From Gonatopus flavifemur (lineage: Eukaryota; Arthropoda; Insecta; Hymenoptera; Dryinidae): 64,000 nucleotides of DNA. This document shows positions 21,680 to 33,191 of the stretch, in pieces. The stretch spans positions 53,103,006 through 53,167,005 of the forward strand of contig JAFFJZ010000003.1 in the NCBI GenBank assembly GCA_018340375.1. The letters are read 5' to 3'. The notes under the pieces are model-generated. The model saw only the letters and a program-made list of their open reading frames with translations, was not told the DNA's origin and ran no database searches. The position numbers were made by a program, and so were the translations under genes. Within the stretch, counting starts at the first letter, position 1, and the number at the start of each line of letters is the position of its first letter.

Positions 21680-24242
21680 CAGGGTGGATATACTCAAATA
21701 TCTCGGAAACTAGTGGAGATGGAAAAAAATGTTCCAGATAAAAAGTTTAGGGTTCCAAAGGGGAAGTATGATGCTGACCTTGAAAAATCCCTCAGAGGTC
21801 ATTTTGAAGGTCATTTTGAAGGTCATTTATGGGTCAAGATGTTTTTTTTGAATCGGACCCCCATGTTTTTTTATCATGGCATGGGAAAACTGGTTTCAAA
21901 CCCCTTACGAAACACTGGTCATGGACCCCTTTCCGCCCATTGAAGTGCAAGGTATGGACCATCGAAGTTATTGATGAACTACTCTTAGCGCTACCCAGGA
22001 ACAACGACGTGGACGTGGTAGTTCTCTGTTCCCTCTCGGAGTGCTTGATTATCGTGAGTCCCCTTGCCTCTCACATGAGGGGTGCTTGATGCTGTTACAA
22101 TAATTGCTCGAAGTTACCCCCCTCTGCCTGGATACATAATCCCAGTCTCCGCCGAAAATTTGTAACCGTCTTCAGAAACACTGATCGCGGTATGTTGGCA
22201 CAAACAGTGCGGATGCGATCGATCATGTCCTCCCTCGTTGTTGGTTGGGCCTTGAATACTTCGTCTTTCAGAAATCCCTACAAAAAAAAGTCGGAAGATG
22301 TCAAGTCGGGTGAGCGTGGAGGCCACGCAACTGGCCCACCTCGTCCAATCCACCTTCCCGGGAAATGATGATCAAGGTATTCTCTCACGATCAATGCGTA
22401 ATGGGGTGGCGCTCCATCTAGTTGGACCTACATCCTCTGCCTTGTTTGTGAATCCAGATCCTCAAGCAAGCCTGGTAAATGATCCGCCAGAAATTCCAGA
22501 AACATGGGGCCGTTCAAAGTACCGTTGAAAAAATGTGGACCGACTAAATAGCCATTGACGATCCCGCACCACACATTTACGCTCCAACGATGTTGGTTGT
22601 CGATTGCTCGATACCAATGCGGATTAACATCCGACCAGTAATGAGAGTTGTGTCTATTCAAATGCCCAGTGCTCTGGAAAGATGCTTCGTCGGAGAACAT
22701 CACATCGTCGAAGAATTGAGGATCGTCAACCAGCCTTGCTCGTGCCCAGTTGCAGAATCTAATTCGAAGTCTCATGTCGTTTGGAGTGAGAGCTTGAGTT
22801 AACGTAATGTGGTATGGTCGATATTTGACATGCTTCAAGATTCTCAGAACAGTAGTCCGGGATATACCAGTTATTCGTGCCAACGATCTGCTACTAACAT
22901 GAGGGTCCAAGTGGATAAGTCCCAATATGGTGAGTGCACGGATATCATTCTCATCGTACCGGTGATGTCTTAGATCTCGCTGCAATACCCCTTCGTCGAG
23001 CCCTCAATTCGAGTCGACGGATGGTCGTGGGGTGTGCCATGCGGCGATCGGGATACCGATCCCGGTAAACTCTTGCGGCTTCATTGTAATTATTGTGACT
23101 GGGGCAAGCACAAGCATCATATCAATAATTTCAGAGGGTGGATAGTGATTCATTTCTTCGATTGAATCGAATGGAATAAATTGATAAATGTAGATGATTG
23201 AATATGCAAAGGAGAAGAACGATTGTGATGGTCTCAGTTTAGAACCAGTTTAAATGATCACGTATTTCCGTAATCATCCACTTAACCAACCATAATAAAC
23301 AGGAATTCGATGTTTCTGTTTGTTTATGTATTCTTGTTCTTTTCTCCGAAGATCGGGACTGATTTCAATGCAGATTAGAGTTAATTTCATTGGAAAAAAA
23401 AGTAAACATAAACAAATGGTAACACTGAGTCTCTGCTCATTATGGTTGGCAGTAATGTGTACGATTTATTACGATCATTGCGTTTCAAATCGAATAAATC
23501 ATTCCATTTGATTCATTGAGGGTTATAAATGAGTATCGACTCTCAAAAATTGTTGGAAGGTTGCTGGAAACATTGGAAGTATTGACCATACCACATAACG
23601 TCGATTAGGACGCACATTCGAACGGATACAAAAATCCTTCGAGCTTCCAGAGAATTCACCAAAGAGAGTTACACTGTAAAAAATTTCTTTGTAGATTTAC
23701 CAAAAAAATTTGGAAGTTTTCATGTAAATGAAGAAGGACATGATCGATCGCATCCGCACTGTTTGTGCCAACATACCAGGATTATGTATCCAGGCAGAGG
23801 GGTGTAACTTCGAGCAATTATTGTAACAGCATCAAGCACCCCTCATGTGAGAGGCAAGGGGACTCACGATAATCAAGCACTCCGAGAGGGAACAGAGAAC
23901 TACCACGTCCACGTCGTTGTTCCTGGGTAGTGCTAAGAGCAGTTCATCAATAACTTCGACGGTCCATACCTTGCACCCCAATGGGCGGAAAGGGGTCCAT
24001 GACCAGTGTTTCGTAAAGGGTTTGAAACCAGCTTTCCCATGCCATGATAAAAAACATGGGGGTCCGATTCAAAAAAACCATCTTGACCCATAAATGACCT
24101 TCAAAATGACCTCTGAGGAATTTTTCAAGGTCAGCATCATACTTCCCCCTTGGAACCCCTATACTTTTTATCTGGAACATTTTCTTCCATCTCCACTAGT
24201 TTCCGAGATATTTGACTATATCACTTCGAATGGACCACCCTG
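21680..24242 (-). mobile_element. TA-flanked Tc1/mariner-superfamily element with ~0.5-kb TIRs
   Basis: The ends CAGGGTGGATATACTC and, at the right, AATGGACCACCCTG lie within TA (21678-21679 and 24243-24244). The arms are very long: 21680 to about 22240 at the left and about 23730-24242 at the right. The right arm lacks about 55 bp and has a 13-bp indel near its end. The left arm contains the 3' part of the transposase coding region, so the right arm appears to be an inverted copy of that part. Confidence 0.8.
22095..23153 (-). pseudogene. DD41D-type transposase pseudogene
   Basis: A roughly 353-residue transposase is recognisable across several frameshifts. The N-terminus is MNHYPPSEIIDMMLV, followed by a shifted helix-turn-helix region. 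The longest open part (22985-22428) has GISRTTVLRILKH and the first catalytic Asp in FSDEASFQS. After another shift come DGAPPHYA, with the second Asp, and RSPDLTSSDFF. By my count 41 residues separate the second Asp from the last Asp, which suggests the DD41D lineage of the Tc1/mariner superfamily. The frame ends at TAA (22095-22097). It would cut and paste at TA sites but is inactive here. Confidence 0.75.
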
Positions 24243-24386
24243 TATATGAAAATAGTTTGAGGTCATGACCGTATACAAAACCATGTGACGATTCATTAAA
24301 ATCAGGCGGCGCCGTCAGTGATAGCAATGTGAAGGACAACATTAAATTCACAAAAGTTTATCAAGTCAACATCTGGAATTGTGTCA

Positions 24387-24648
24387 CACTGAGAGAAAAA
24401 ATTTCCGGGAACAATAAAATATTTAGTTGAATAGTCGCCATAAAATATTCAATTGATTTGAATGAACTTTCATTGACTCAATTAAATAACTGTTTCCATT
24501 GATAAAATATTTCATAGCATATTAAATATTCGTTTGATTGAATAAATATTTAATCGACTCAATGAAAGTTTATTCAAATCAATTAAGTATTTTATGGCGA
24601 CTATTCAACTAAATATTTTATTGTTCCCAGAGATTTTTTCTCTCAGTG
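24387..24648. mobile_element. MITE, CACTGAGAGA family (copy 2)
   Basis: This 262-bp element is closely similar to the copy at 524-765, with the same CACTGAGAG ends and TAGTCGCCATAAAATA arms. Here both flanks read CA rather than TA. It lies 143 bp beyond the right TA duplication of the DD41D element. Confidence 0.78.
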
Positions 24649-24957
24649 CACTTATACGACACACTGGATTTTGAGATATCTAAAGGTATGTACTGGGAAA
24701 ATGCATTTTTTGCTACTTTTGAGGTTATGTACAGGACGCATAAAATTTTCTTGATCTCTTTCCTCAACTGTATGAATTTATACTACTCTTCCCGTTTAAA
24801 ATGAGCTATTGAACGGTCATGTATGATTTTTTCTCGCTAAGTTACGACCATTCTAAGTTGTGTAATATGTCCCAACAACATAATCAGCATTCACATTTAT
24901 TACACTGATCGGCAATGAAATTCTCCTTCAAATGAAATTCTCATTTCTGAAGTAATT
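24649..24957. repeat. Dispersed repeat segment, GAGCTATTGA family
   Basis: The stretch with GAGCTATTGAACGGTCATG and AAGTTACGACCATTCTAAG matches 26910-27120 and, in reverse complement, 30410-30625. It looks like one arm of an element whose other copies flank the satellite block. Confidence 0.5.
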
Positions 24958-25476
24958 TGTTGCGCTGAATCCGAATATGGCTCCCGAATTGCTATATCAC
25001 GTCAGATTTTTGGGATATTCCGACCTAAAAATGTGGAAAACACTGTTTTTTGACATATTTGAGGTTACGTAAAGTCGAAGGGTAATTTTTTTCACAAAAC
25101 TAATAGATGTACCTCAAAGTATAAGTCATCCTCTTCCAAATGCCGTTGCGTTTGCTTAAATATCTTTTTTTTCATTGAGATACGACAATTTGCAATTTGT
25201 GCGCTCATGTATTCAATAAATAGGTGGAGACACAATTTTCAAACTGTCGTATCTCAATGAAAAAAAAAATATATTTGATCAAACTCAACGGCATTTAGAA
25301 GAGGATGACTTATACTTTGAGGTGCATCTAATAGTTTTGTGAAAAAAATTACCATTCGACTTTACGTAATCCCAAATATGTCGAAAAACAGTGTTTTTCA
25401 CATTTTTAGGTCGAAATATTTCAAAAACCTGACGTGATGGAGCAATTCTGCAGCCACATTCGGATTCAGCGCATCA
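24958..25476. repeat. Long foldback element (~520 bp)
   Basis: The arms of about 240 bp pair TTGCGCTGAATCCGAATATG with CATTCGGATTCAGCGCATCA, ATCACGTCAG with CTGACGTGAT, and TATAAGTCATCCTCTTC with GAAGAGGATGACTTATA. Arm identity is high. The loop is about 60 bp, and no frame has a recognisable domain. Confidence 0.75.
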
Positions 25477-25489
25477 AAATGCTCTGGAA

Positions 25490-26600
25490 AAAGACATTAT
25501 TGTTCGAGAGGGGAATAAAAAGTCATACTTCGCAGGGCTGTGTTATTGATCAAAAAAACATATGCAGAGCGATATTTTGATTTTATTGCTTCATCTTCGA
25601 ATAATTCGTCAGAATAATTTTGGTCGTGTTTTTTTCTAACAAATGGTTCTGGTTGCATCTTCAGGGATTGTTAGTATCACCTTAATGGTCATAATTTTTA
25701 AAAACCTAAAATCTGTAGATAGCATTAGAATGAGCAAGATGACTTTGTTATTGAAGACCGTGACACAGGGCTCTTGAAGCTTCAATCAAAAGAGCTTCTC
25801 AAAACTGTGTTACGTTCCTCTTCATCACGATTTGCACTATTTCACTTTGTGAAGATCAATTATTCAGTTCTTAATGAATCATGATTTTTCAAGATCTAAA
25901 ATCTGTAGATAAAATATATAGATAAAGTAAGCGTAGCTCTTTCTGGTTGAAGGAATCCATTAAATTCGACATGATGAAATTTCATGAGATTGTCGTTAAC
26001 AAACTTTACAAAACTGACCAAATCTCACTAACGAATGATTAGATGAGATTTAAACAGACCTTTGCCTAATTTCAGTCAGATTTGGTAAGATTCAATGAGT
26101 CTTTTCAATCACGGCTATTTTGCTCAACGCATTGTAACTGTCAATAAAACAATTTTGATAGACTCATAGGATACATTTCTTATTTTAGTTACCATAGTGT
26201 TACTGATATCGAAAAATCAAACCACACGTCGTATAACGCTGAAACTTGTTCCGTTCATTTCAGAGTGCTTTGCCTCTCAGTTTAAATTATTATTCTTTAA
26301 CATAACTGTCGTTTTTGCCATCTTTATGATGGTCCATTTAATTTTCATCTATTGAAAATTCTTTCATATGTTTACTGTCCTAACTTAATTAGTTCTCTTA
26401 GCTTCCAATCATTTCAGTCGTATTCGCACTTTTTTACTAACATCCCAATCATTTCTGTAATGTACCAAAATATTCGTTTTTCTCGTTATGAAAAAGTAAA
26501 TAATATATCACAGTAGTAACTCATTTCAATCCTCTATAGATTCATGAATGGATATTTATGCATATAACATCTTTTCTAAACATTGTTCTCATTTTCACAC
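25490..26600. other. Intron sequence with a partial foldback relic
   Basis: AGAGCGATATTTTGATTTTA at about 25566 and TTAGTATCACCTTAAT at about 25670 match the right half of the GATACTAGCG foldback family. The left half is missing. The rest shows nothing I recognise. Confidence 0.4.
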
Positions 26601-27140
26601 TGTTCAACAAACATTACCAGGGTGTCTAGCCTCCGGGAAAACCGGGAAATCTGGGAATTCGTTAAATATTCGGAAATTTTCAAAAGTCATAAACTTATAA
26701 GTTTATTCAATTTTATAATATGCATTTTTTGGGTTTTCATGTGATTGAAATGAAAACTTCCATGAATTTAATTGGAATTCAAATATTTACGTGAATTGAA
26801 TATTGAATTTATCCTTGGAGAAATTATCAAATATATATTGAATGTAATTTAGAGTATCTATAAAAATTTCAACGGGTAATGAAAAAACATATTCTAATAT
26901 GATCTCAGCTATCACTTGTTGGCAATGAAATCCTGTTCAAAATCGGGCCATCACGCCAGTTTGAATTTATGTACTGAGCGCCCAGAAGTTTTTTGCTCTT
27001 TTCTTCTAATTGTATCAGCCAGTACTACTCTTATGAGTCAATATAAGCTATTGATCGGTCACCTACAATTTCTTCTTGCAGAGTTACGACCATTTCAAGT
27101 TATGAAATGTATTCCCAAGGCTGTAACATTCTTAGGATCA

Positions 27141-27410
27141 CCTGAGGGTGCTGCGGGATGAATGGGAATGAAAATTTCAATTTTCTAATATGATATTCTT
27201 ACTCAACGACCCCAATACTCCCAAGTACACATGTTCAAGGAAAATTCACCACTAAATGAAAAGTGTTCCTCAAAGGGTTGATAATTATCAATGCTTTGGC
27301 AAATTTTCTTTGAACATGTGTACTTGAAAATTTTTGAGATCCCCGAGTAAGAATATCATATTAGAAAATTGAAATTTTCATTCCCATTCATCCTGGGAGC
27401 ACCCTTCAGG
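27141..27410. repeat. Foldback element
   Basis: CCTGAGGGTGCTGCGGGATG with AATGGGAATGAAAATTTC at the left matches GAAATTTTCATTCCCATT and CATCCTGGGAGCACCCTTCAGG at the right. The arms are about 75 bp. The interior has a second nested pair around CATGTTCAAGGAAAATTC. Confidence 0.65.
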
Positions 27411-27419
27411 AGTGTGAAC

Positions 27420-28480
27420 AGCCTTGGTTTGGGAGTTATGGGCCTTGGAATAACGAAATGACATAATTTTCGAACTTTGAAAAATCATACAGAATTGCCC
27501 CTGACTGGGGCAGCTTTTCTATGGATGAATTATTGTTGGAGGACCTCCCAAAGATATCCCCTGCGAGTTTCATCGTTTGTACCTCCTTGGTTTGGAAGTT
27601 ATGGGCCTTGGAATATCGAAATGACATAATGTTCGAACTTTGAAAAATCATACAGAATTGCCCCTGACTGGGGCAGCTTTTCTATGGATAAATTATCGTT
27701 GGAGGACCTCCCAAGGATATTCCCTGCGAGTTTCATCGTTTGTACCTCCTTGGTTTGGAAGTTATAAGCCTTAGAATATAGAATAATAGGAATTTTCGAA
27801 ATTTGAAAAATCATAAAGAAATGCACATGCCTGGGGCAGCTTTTCTATGCACAAATTATTGTTCGAGGACCTCCCAAGGATATTCTCTGCGTGTTTCATC
27901 GTTTGTACCTCCTTGGTTCGCAAGTTATGAGCCTTGAAATACAGATTAATAAGAATTTTCGAACTTTGAAAAATCATATAGAATTTCCCCTCGCTGGGGC
28001 AACTTCTCTATGCATCAATTATTGTTCAAAGACCACCCAAGGATATTACCTGCAAGTTCCATCGTTTGTCCCTCCTTGGTTTGGAAGTTACGGGCCTTGG
28101 AATATCGAAATGACATAATTTTCGAACTTTGAAAAATCATACACAGTTTCCGCCTGACTGGGGCAACTTTTCTATTCGCAAATTATTGTTCAAGGACCCC
28201 CTTAGCAGTGGCGGGGTGAGAGCTTGTCTGTCTTTCTTCAACTGACACGAAATAAAGGATAAGAGACGGGAAAATCCCGCCTCTTATCCTTGTTTTCACG
28301 TGAATTGAAAGAGGATAGAAATGTTCTCACCACCCTACTGCCCCTTAGGCTATTTCCCGCAAGTTGCATCTTCTTTCACCTCCTTGCTTCGGAAGTTATG
28401 GGCCTTGGAAGGTCGTAATAGCATAATTTTCGAAGTTTAAGAAATCATAAAGAATTTTGCGATATTCCCAGGCCCATAAC
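27420..28480. repeat. 163-bp satellite array, forward block
   Basis: The landmark GGTTTGGAAGTTATGGGCC recurs with exact 163-base spacing at about 27428, 27591, 27754, 27917 and 28080, followed by a sixth partial unit near 28386. Each unit contains TTCGAACTTTGAAAAATCA, CCTGACTGGGGCAGCTTTTC and GAGTTTCATCGTTTGTACC. A hAT-type MITE (28206-28340) interrupts the last unit. The overlapping open frames here come from the repeat and are not genes. Confidence 0.85.
28206..28340. mobile_element. hAT-type MITE with perfect 8-bp duplication
   Basis: This 135-bp element has ends CAGTGGCGGGGTGAGA and TCTCACCACCCTACTG. CCCCTTAG is directly repeated at 28198-28205 and 28341-28348. The inner stem is AAGGATAAGAGACGGG and partner. 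It is inserted in a satellite unit, so it is younger than the array. Confidence 0.85.
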
Positions 28481-28780
28481 TTGTAAGCCAAGGAGGTACC
28501 ATCGATGAAACTCGCGGGGAATATCTTCGGGAGGTCCTTCAACAATAATTGATGTATAGAAAAGTTGCCCCAGTCAGGGGCAATTCTGTATGATTCTTCA
28601 AAGTTCGAAAATTCCTATTATTCTATATTCTAAGACTTATAACTTCCCAACCAAGGAGGTACAAATGATGAAACTCGCAGGGAATATCCTTGGGAGGTCC
28701 TTGAACAATAATTCATGCATAGAAAAGTTGCCCCAGTCAGGGGCAGTTCTGTATGGTTGTTTAAAGTTCGAAAAAAAATT
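28480..28780. repeat. 163-bp satellite, inverted block
   Basis: The same unit is present in reverse complement: CCAAGGAGGTACAAATGATG, AAGTTGCCCCAGTCAGGGGC and TTCAAAGTTCGAAAATTCC. About two units are seen before a C homopolymer near 28817. The array therefore changes orientation at about 28460. Confidence 0.8.
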
Positions 28781-29083
28781 TTTTTCCGATGTAAAATCAG
28801 TTTTTTGCTTGTAACCCCCCCCCCCCCCCTCTTCTTGACGTTTCCGGAAAATCCTTTGTGGTGCAATTATCTACGTTCCAAGACCTTCCAAATGAGCTAT
28901 CATTCATCAAGTTCGGTGAAAGTCGGGGGCAACCCATTTTTTCAAATTTCTGTAACTTTTTTATTCTCGAGGTACAAACTAAATTTTTTGTGGTACAATC
29001 AGGTACCAACGATGTTCTTTCGGATGCCATAAAAAAAAATTTCTTTCCTCCACTTCGGAGGCTAACTTCATACAGGTTAAGTA

Positions 29084-29908
29084 CACAGTTGGAAATTTTG
29101 TGTTAAATTCAACTCATTTCGCATGTCCTGAACGGTCCACACATATTTTTGTGCCAATATCACATAATGTATTTGTGTCAGCTAGTCACTCAAGCAACAA
29201 CACAAAAGGATACTGATAAAGTTTTGATTGGAATTCCCGATCGTGTGAATTCAACACATAAGTACTGTCAAATGAAATTCAAAATAAGTAGTGAATCAAC
29301 ACAACTCACAAGTGTAATTTATGAATTTTTTCACATAAATCAAATGTGAAAATCACACTTTTTTCGTGTTAAAACAATGCATACGAATAAATTGAAAAAA
29401 ATAGTACTTCTACAGAATTGAACACGGATCGTCGGGATCGAATGTTGAAGCTGTATCACTCAAGCCACTGCCGGTCCTTTGGTTAAGGGTACTTTCTTCG
29501 CGTATATCAACTGCTACCCGATCTTCAAATTTACATATCTACAAAACTCATTCCAATTAGAATGAAAGCCAAAACCAAAATGAATCAAAATGGATGAATA
29601 GTTCTTCCGGAGAGTACCAAAGTTACACGCACATGGAGCTTTCATAAAAAAAATAACTCCCACTACTGGCGATCTTCCCGTGGTAGTTGAGAATAACACA
29701 ATTTTCATATTCATTTTGGAGTTGAATAAAATTTGTGTCATTTTGACACTTTTTTCCAATTGTTTGAATGATTTCACATTATAAATCAGTTGAGACTTGA
29801 TTACACAAGGACTGTCTGTAGAAGTTACACGTGTTTGTGTTGAATATTCAACAGAAAATTCATGACACACGGATTTTTTAACATATTCACACAAAATTTC
29901 CAACTGTT
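29084..29908. mobile_element. TIR element with CACAGTTGGAAATTTTGTG ends
   Basis: CACAGTTGGAAATTTTGTGT at the left is matched by ACACAAAATTTCCAACTGT at the right, enclosing about 825 bp. The interior is rich in AACACA and CACAAGTGT segments. No recognisable transposase. The frame at 29514-29903 has no domain I can name. Confidence 0.55.
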
Positions 29909-29929
29909 TAAAAAATCATACTCACATCC

Positions 29930-30400
29930 ACTCTACACACATACATACAGTCGGTGGCCACCTCCGAAGTGATGTATCCAATGATAGGATGTCGATGACG
30001 TCAGTGGAGAGAAGTCTTCGAAAGAGCCTCACGTTTTGAAAATAAGATGGGATGTACTCCAAAAGGTTCTGGAGTTGATATAAGCTTTCATCTGTTTCCT
30101 GAGTTGACTGTACTGGTAATTTCTTATCGATTGTGTTAAAACTGGAGAAGAACGTTTGATCTGCACGTGGCGAACGATACGAAGCGATAAAAACGATTTA
30201 AGACCGAGACGATATGCGTAAAGGACGATGAGATCTGTAGTTGACCCGACGAAAATCGATCACCATCTGAAGCGATGATCTAGCTCATTAGCTTTTCGAA
30301 CTACATGGAGAAGGGGTAGCGCGTTATTGAGATTTCACCATAGATGGTGTGGTATGTACATCAATTGATCGTGCTCCAACAAGGAAATCCTAGGAATATT
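29930..30400. other. Intron sequence without recognised features
   Basis: No gene, clear inverted repeat or tandem array seen. It is somewhat richer in CG dinucleotides than its neighbours. Confidence 0.35.
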
Positions 30401-30639
30401 ACATCCTTGGGGATATATTTCATAACTTGAAATGGTAGTAACTCTGCAAGAAGAAATTGTAGGTGACCGATCAATAGCTCATAAATAATAATAACAGTTC
30501 TTAAATGCAAAAGTAGCCAAAGAACCCATTTTTCGAGAACTTAACCTCGAGTACCTCGAAATCCTGACGAGATGGCCCAATCCTGACTTCGGATTCAGAT
30601 TCTACGTAGCAAATTACTTCAGAAAATGACTATCAGCTG

Positions 30640-31500
30640 CTAAGGACCGAAAAATCTCCTTTTTTTTTTTGCAGACCACTGTAATCAGTGAGTACATTCA
30701 GAAGAGTATTATGAAGCATATCTCGAAAAGTGATAAATACTTGGTTGGTAGCATTTTGGAACATTTTGTCTGTCATCCATTTCAACTTCATCGCCCAAAG
30801 CTTTGCAACTTGCAATGAAAATCATAATTTTGTTTTGCCTAAATTATAATTCGTTCCTTCTAATAATTTTAAATCGTACTGACAATATGGACAGACTTAC
30901 AGTGTGTTTAGTAATACACAGAAAAAAAATTGATGTATATATACAGAAATTGTTGTTCAATCAACCAAGGTCTCTGATGGCAATGAAAATTTGCTGCACT
31001 GGTCACAATAAAGTACGATGGATCTAATAGACATGTCAGTATGAACTGCAGCAATCTAATGTTACCCTTATATTTACCGGGAGCATAATAAATGTTACAG
31101 CAAATTTTTTTTCGTGAAGACGAAAAACAAGTTTTTGTAAAAGTTACCGGTGCTTCGGTTATTATATGGAGAGCAACATTTTTTTTTGAAATATATCAGA
31201 ATTTATATTATACTTACCAAATATTCCAGCAAAATAAGAATTTACTAGAATGATCGATGAACTGTACAAGAATCTGAGTACTTTATATCGAATGGAAGAC
31301 AGTACATAATACTCTAATTCTTGTACACATTACTGTCAATGGAAATTTGATTACCCAAAATACGTGTTATTTACCCTAATGATGCTTATTAGATTCTTCA
31401 AATGACGTTTCCAATGTGTATTTTCAACTGTTAGACTTTTTGTTGCGATTCCCCACAGGACACATAATCCATTTGAATTCATAAACACTTCTCAGAGAAT
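30640..31500. other. Intron sequence without recognised features
   Basis: AT-rich, with short A and T runs. I find no repeat structure or coding signal. Confidence 0.4.
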
Positions 31501-31525
31501 TTTTGAGCACACCATTCCCTAAATT

Positions 31526-31756
31526 CCTTGGAGTGGAGAATCCACTCTTGATGAGTGAAAATATTGCAAGTTCGACCAGAGTGAGAATTCCACTCCATAA
31601 AAGGGGATTTTCACTCATTAGAAGTGATTTTTCACTCTATTGGAAGTGATTTTTCACTCTATTGGAGTGAAATTTGACTCACTTTGAAGAGTGAATTGTC
31701 ACTCTTATCGGACTTGCGGTATTCTCATTCTTTGAGAATGGATTGTCACTCCAAGA
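31526..31756. repeat. GAGTGAAA foldback (copy 1)
   Basis: The element is built largely of GAGTGAAAATTCACTC-like half-sites. It starts CCTTGGAGTGGAGAATCCACTC and ends TGGATTGTCACTCCAAG. Two adjacent copies of GTGATTTTTCACTCTATTGG form a 21-bp tandem at its centre. An arm pair AAAATATTGCAAGTTCG and GGACTTGCGGTATTCTC is also visible. Confidence 0.6.
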
Positions 31757-31799
31757 CGTTTAAAGAGTAGTAAAACCGAAAAGTATGAGATCGAATTAC

Positions 31800-31905
31800 A
31801 ATCATCATTCTGTGATCAAAATTATAGCTCATGGCCATGGATTGTATAGCTTGTGGCGAAATCCCATGCTTTGAATATGGAATAATATGATCAAATGACG
31901 AACTC
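31800..31905. repeat. Relative of the CCCAAGTAAAAATGG MITE
   Basis: TGTGATCAAAATTATAGCTC and GTATAGCTTGTGGCGAAATC, followed by CCATGC, match the middle of the MITE at 44163-44314. It lies between the two GAGTGAAA foldbacks. Confidence 0.45.
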
Positions 31906-31909
31906 TTTA

Positions 31910-32167
31910 AATCTCACAGACTAAAAATCCACTCCTAGAAGATTGAAAATACTGCAAGTCTAACAAGAGTGAGATTCCTCTCCTAAAGAGTGAGTTTTCA
32001 CCCCATAAGACCGAACTTTCACTCTCTTGGAGTGAGAATTTCACTCTTGGAAAAGAATGGAATTTCACTCTGATGCAGTGAAAATTCACTCTTAATCAGT
32101 GGAATCTCACTCTTGTTAGACTTCCAGTATTTCCGCTCTTTAAGAATGAATTTTTCACTCCAAGAAA
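31910..32167. repeat. GAGTGAAA foldback (copy 2)
   Basis: This has the same architecture as 31526-31756: AAAATCCACTCCTAG and AAAATACTGCAAGTC at the left, GACTTCCAGTATTTCCGCTC and TTTTTCACTCCAAG at the right, with repeated TTTCACTCTNTTGGAGTGA palindromes between them. Confidence 0.6.
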
Positions 32168-33190
32168 TTCAGACAAAATATACAGCAGTCCCCGTGGACA
32201 CATTAGAAAATCAATTCAATGATGTTCAGAATTAATACATGTTGAATACCCGAAAAATCCTTACAAAGAGGAAACATAAAATAAATTAGATAAACCATGT
32301 GAGTAACAGACGCATCTTTTGTTCTATACTTATTTACATTCATCATTAACAAAAACTTTGATTTTATATTGAATTAACAAAGGATTTTTCTGATTTGAAT
32401 TAGCTCACAACTCAGTAGTCTAGTACATCACACATAATTTTGTAAACCGGAAAAAAATGTCACATTTATACATGTAAAATAATGGATTTCACATACAAAT
32501 CCCTTTTTCATGTAGAAAGGGGGAATTTCACGTATCGGCATACAGGAAAATTCCAAACATTTTCGATAATATAAAATTGAACAAACAAGTCATGAGAAAA
32601 GTACATACGGATCAAGCAGAAGATTTTTTTATGTCGATGAACGTAATATTCTTTCTAGACTGAAACAAGAATCATATTCTCAAAGATAGAGGAACTCTAA
32701 AATCTGAAGCTCGAAGCTGCACATAATCCTCGTATTGTATATGATTCCACTAACTTTCAAAAAAGTATGTTGTCAATTCCAGAGTATGGTTTTTTCGATT
32801 TATTGTGAAATTCGCGAATTTTCCGAAAATTGTCGGGAAAAATCAGGGAGTTCCATTGATACATAATACTGGACATCATGATTACCGAAATGACCACCAT
32901 TTGTGTTCTGTCTCAATACAAATCCTTTAAAAAATGTCAATATAATTTTTTGAGCTTTGCTGAAGTTATATATCGCATCTATATCATAATATTGTTCATC
33001 AGTCAATGAGTTGATAATCATTTGCTGATTTTTTTTTCCACGCTGGTGTATTTCATTTTCTCTCTCAATTTGATAGTCTTAATCGTGTTCCCACATTAAA
33101 AACTAGAGAAAAAGTAGAACTTGAACCCATAAATGTTACAGGAATAGGATGAAATAGTATCTCTGAAATTTTTTTTCAATCAAAAGTCCC
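32168..33190. other. Intron sequence without recognised features
   Basis: I see no gene or strong repeat. The motif TTCACATACAAATCCC with GGGGGAATTTCACGTAT near 32490-32540 is a weak inverted pair. Confidence 0.4.
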
Positions 33191-33191
33191 A

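Larger units (their letters stand above)
26910..30630. repeat. Large inverted-repeat structure enclosing a satellite block
   Basis: Plus-strand sequence at 26910-27130 (GCTATTGATCGGTCACCTAC, then AATTTCTTCTTGCAGAGTTA) recurs in reverse complement at about 30400-30630. The arms are about 210 bp with moderate identity. Between them lie a foldback, the 163-bp satellite and further repeats. It could be one 3.7-kb non-autonomous element or two independent inverted insertions; the termini are not sharp enough to decide. Confidence 0.45.

Noticed and set aside
27420..28780. CRISPR-like regular repeats
   Set aside because: The repeats are directly adjacent 163-bp units without unique spacers, in a eukaryotic intron.
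27436..28814. Several overlapping 70-80 residue frames with near-identical sequences (NILGRSSNN..., EKLPQSGA...)
   Set aside because: They arise from the 163-bp satellite. The repeat unit is not a multiple of three-preserving gene structure and the frames lie on both strands.
28814..28832. C homopolymer run
   Set aside because: Likely slippage or sequencing-prone tract with no associated signal.
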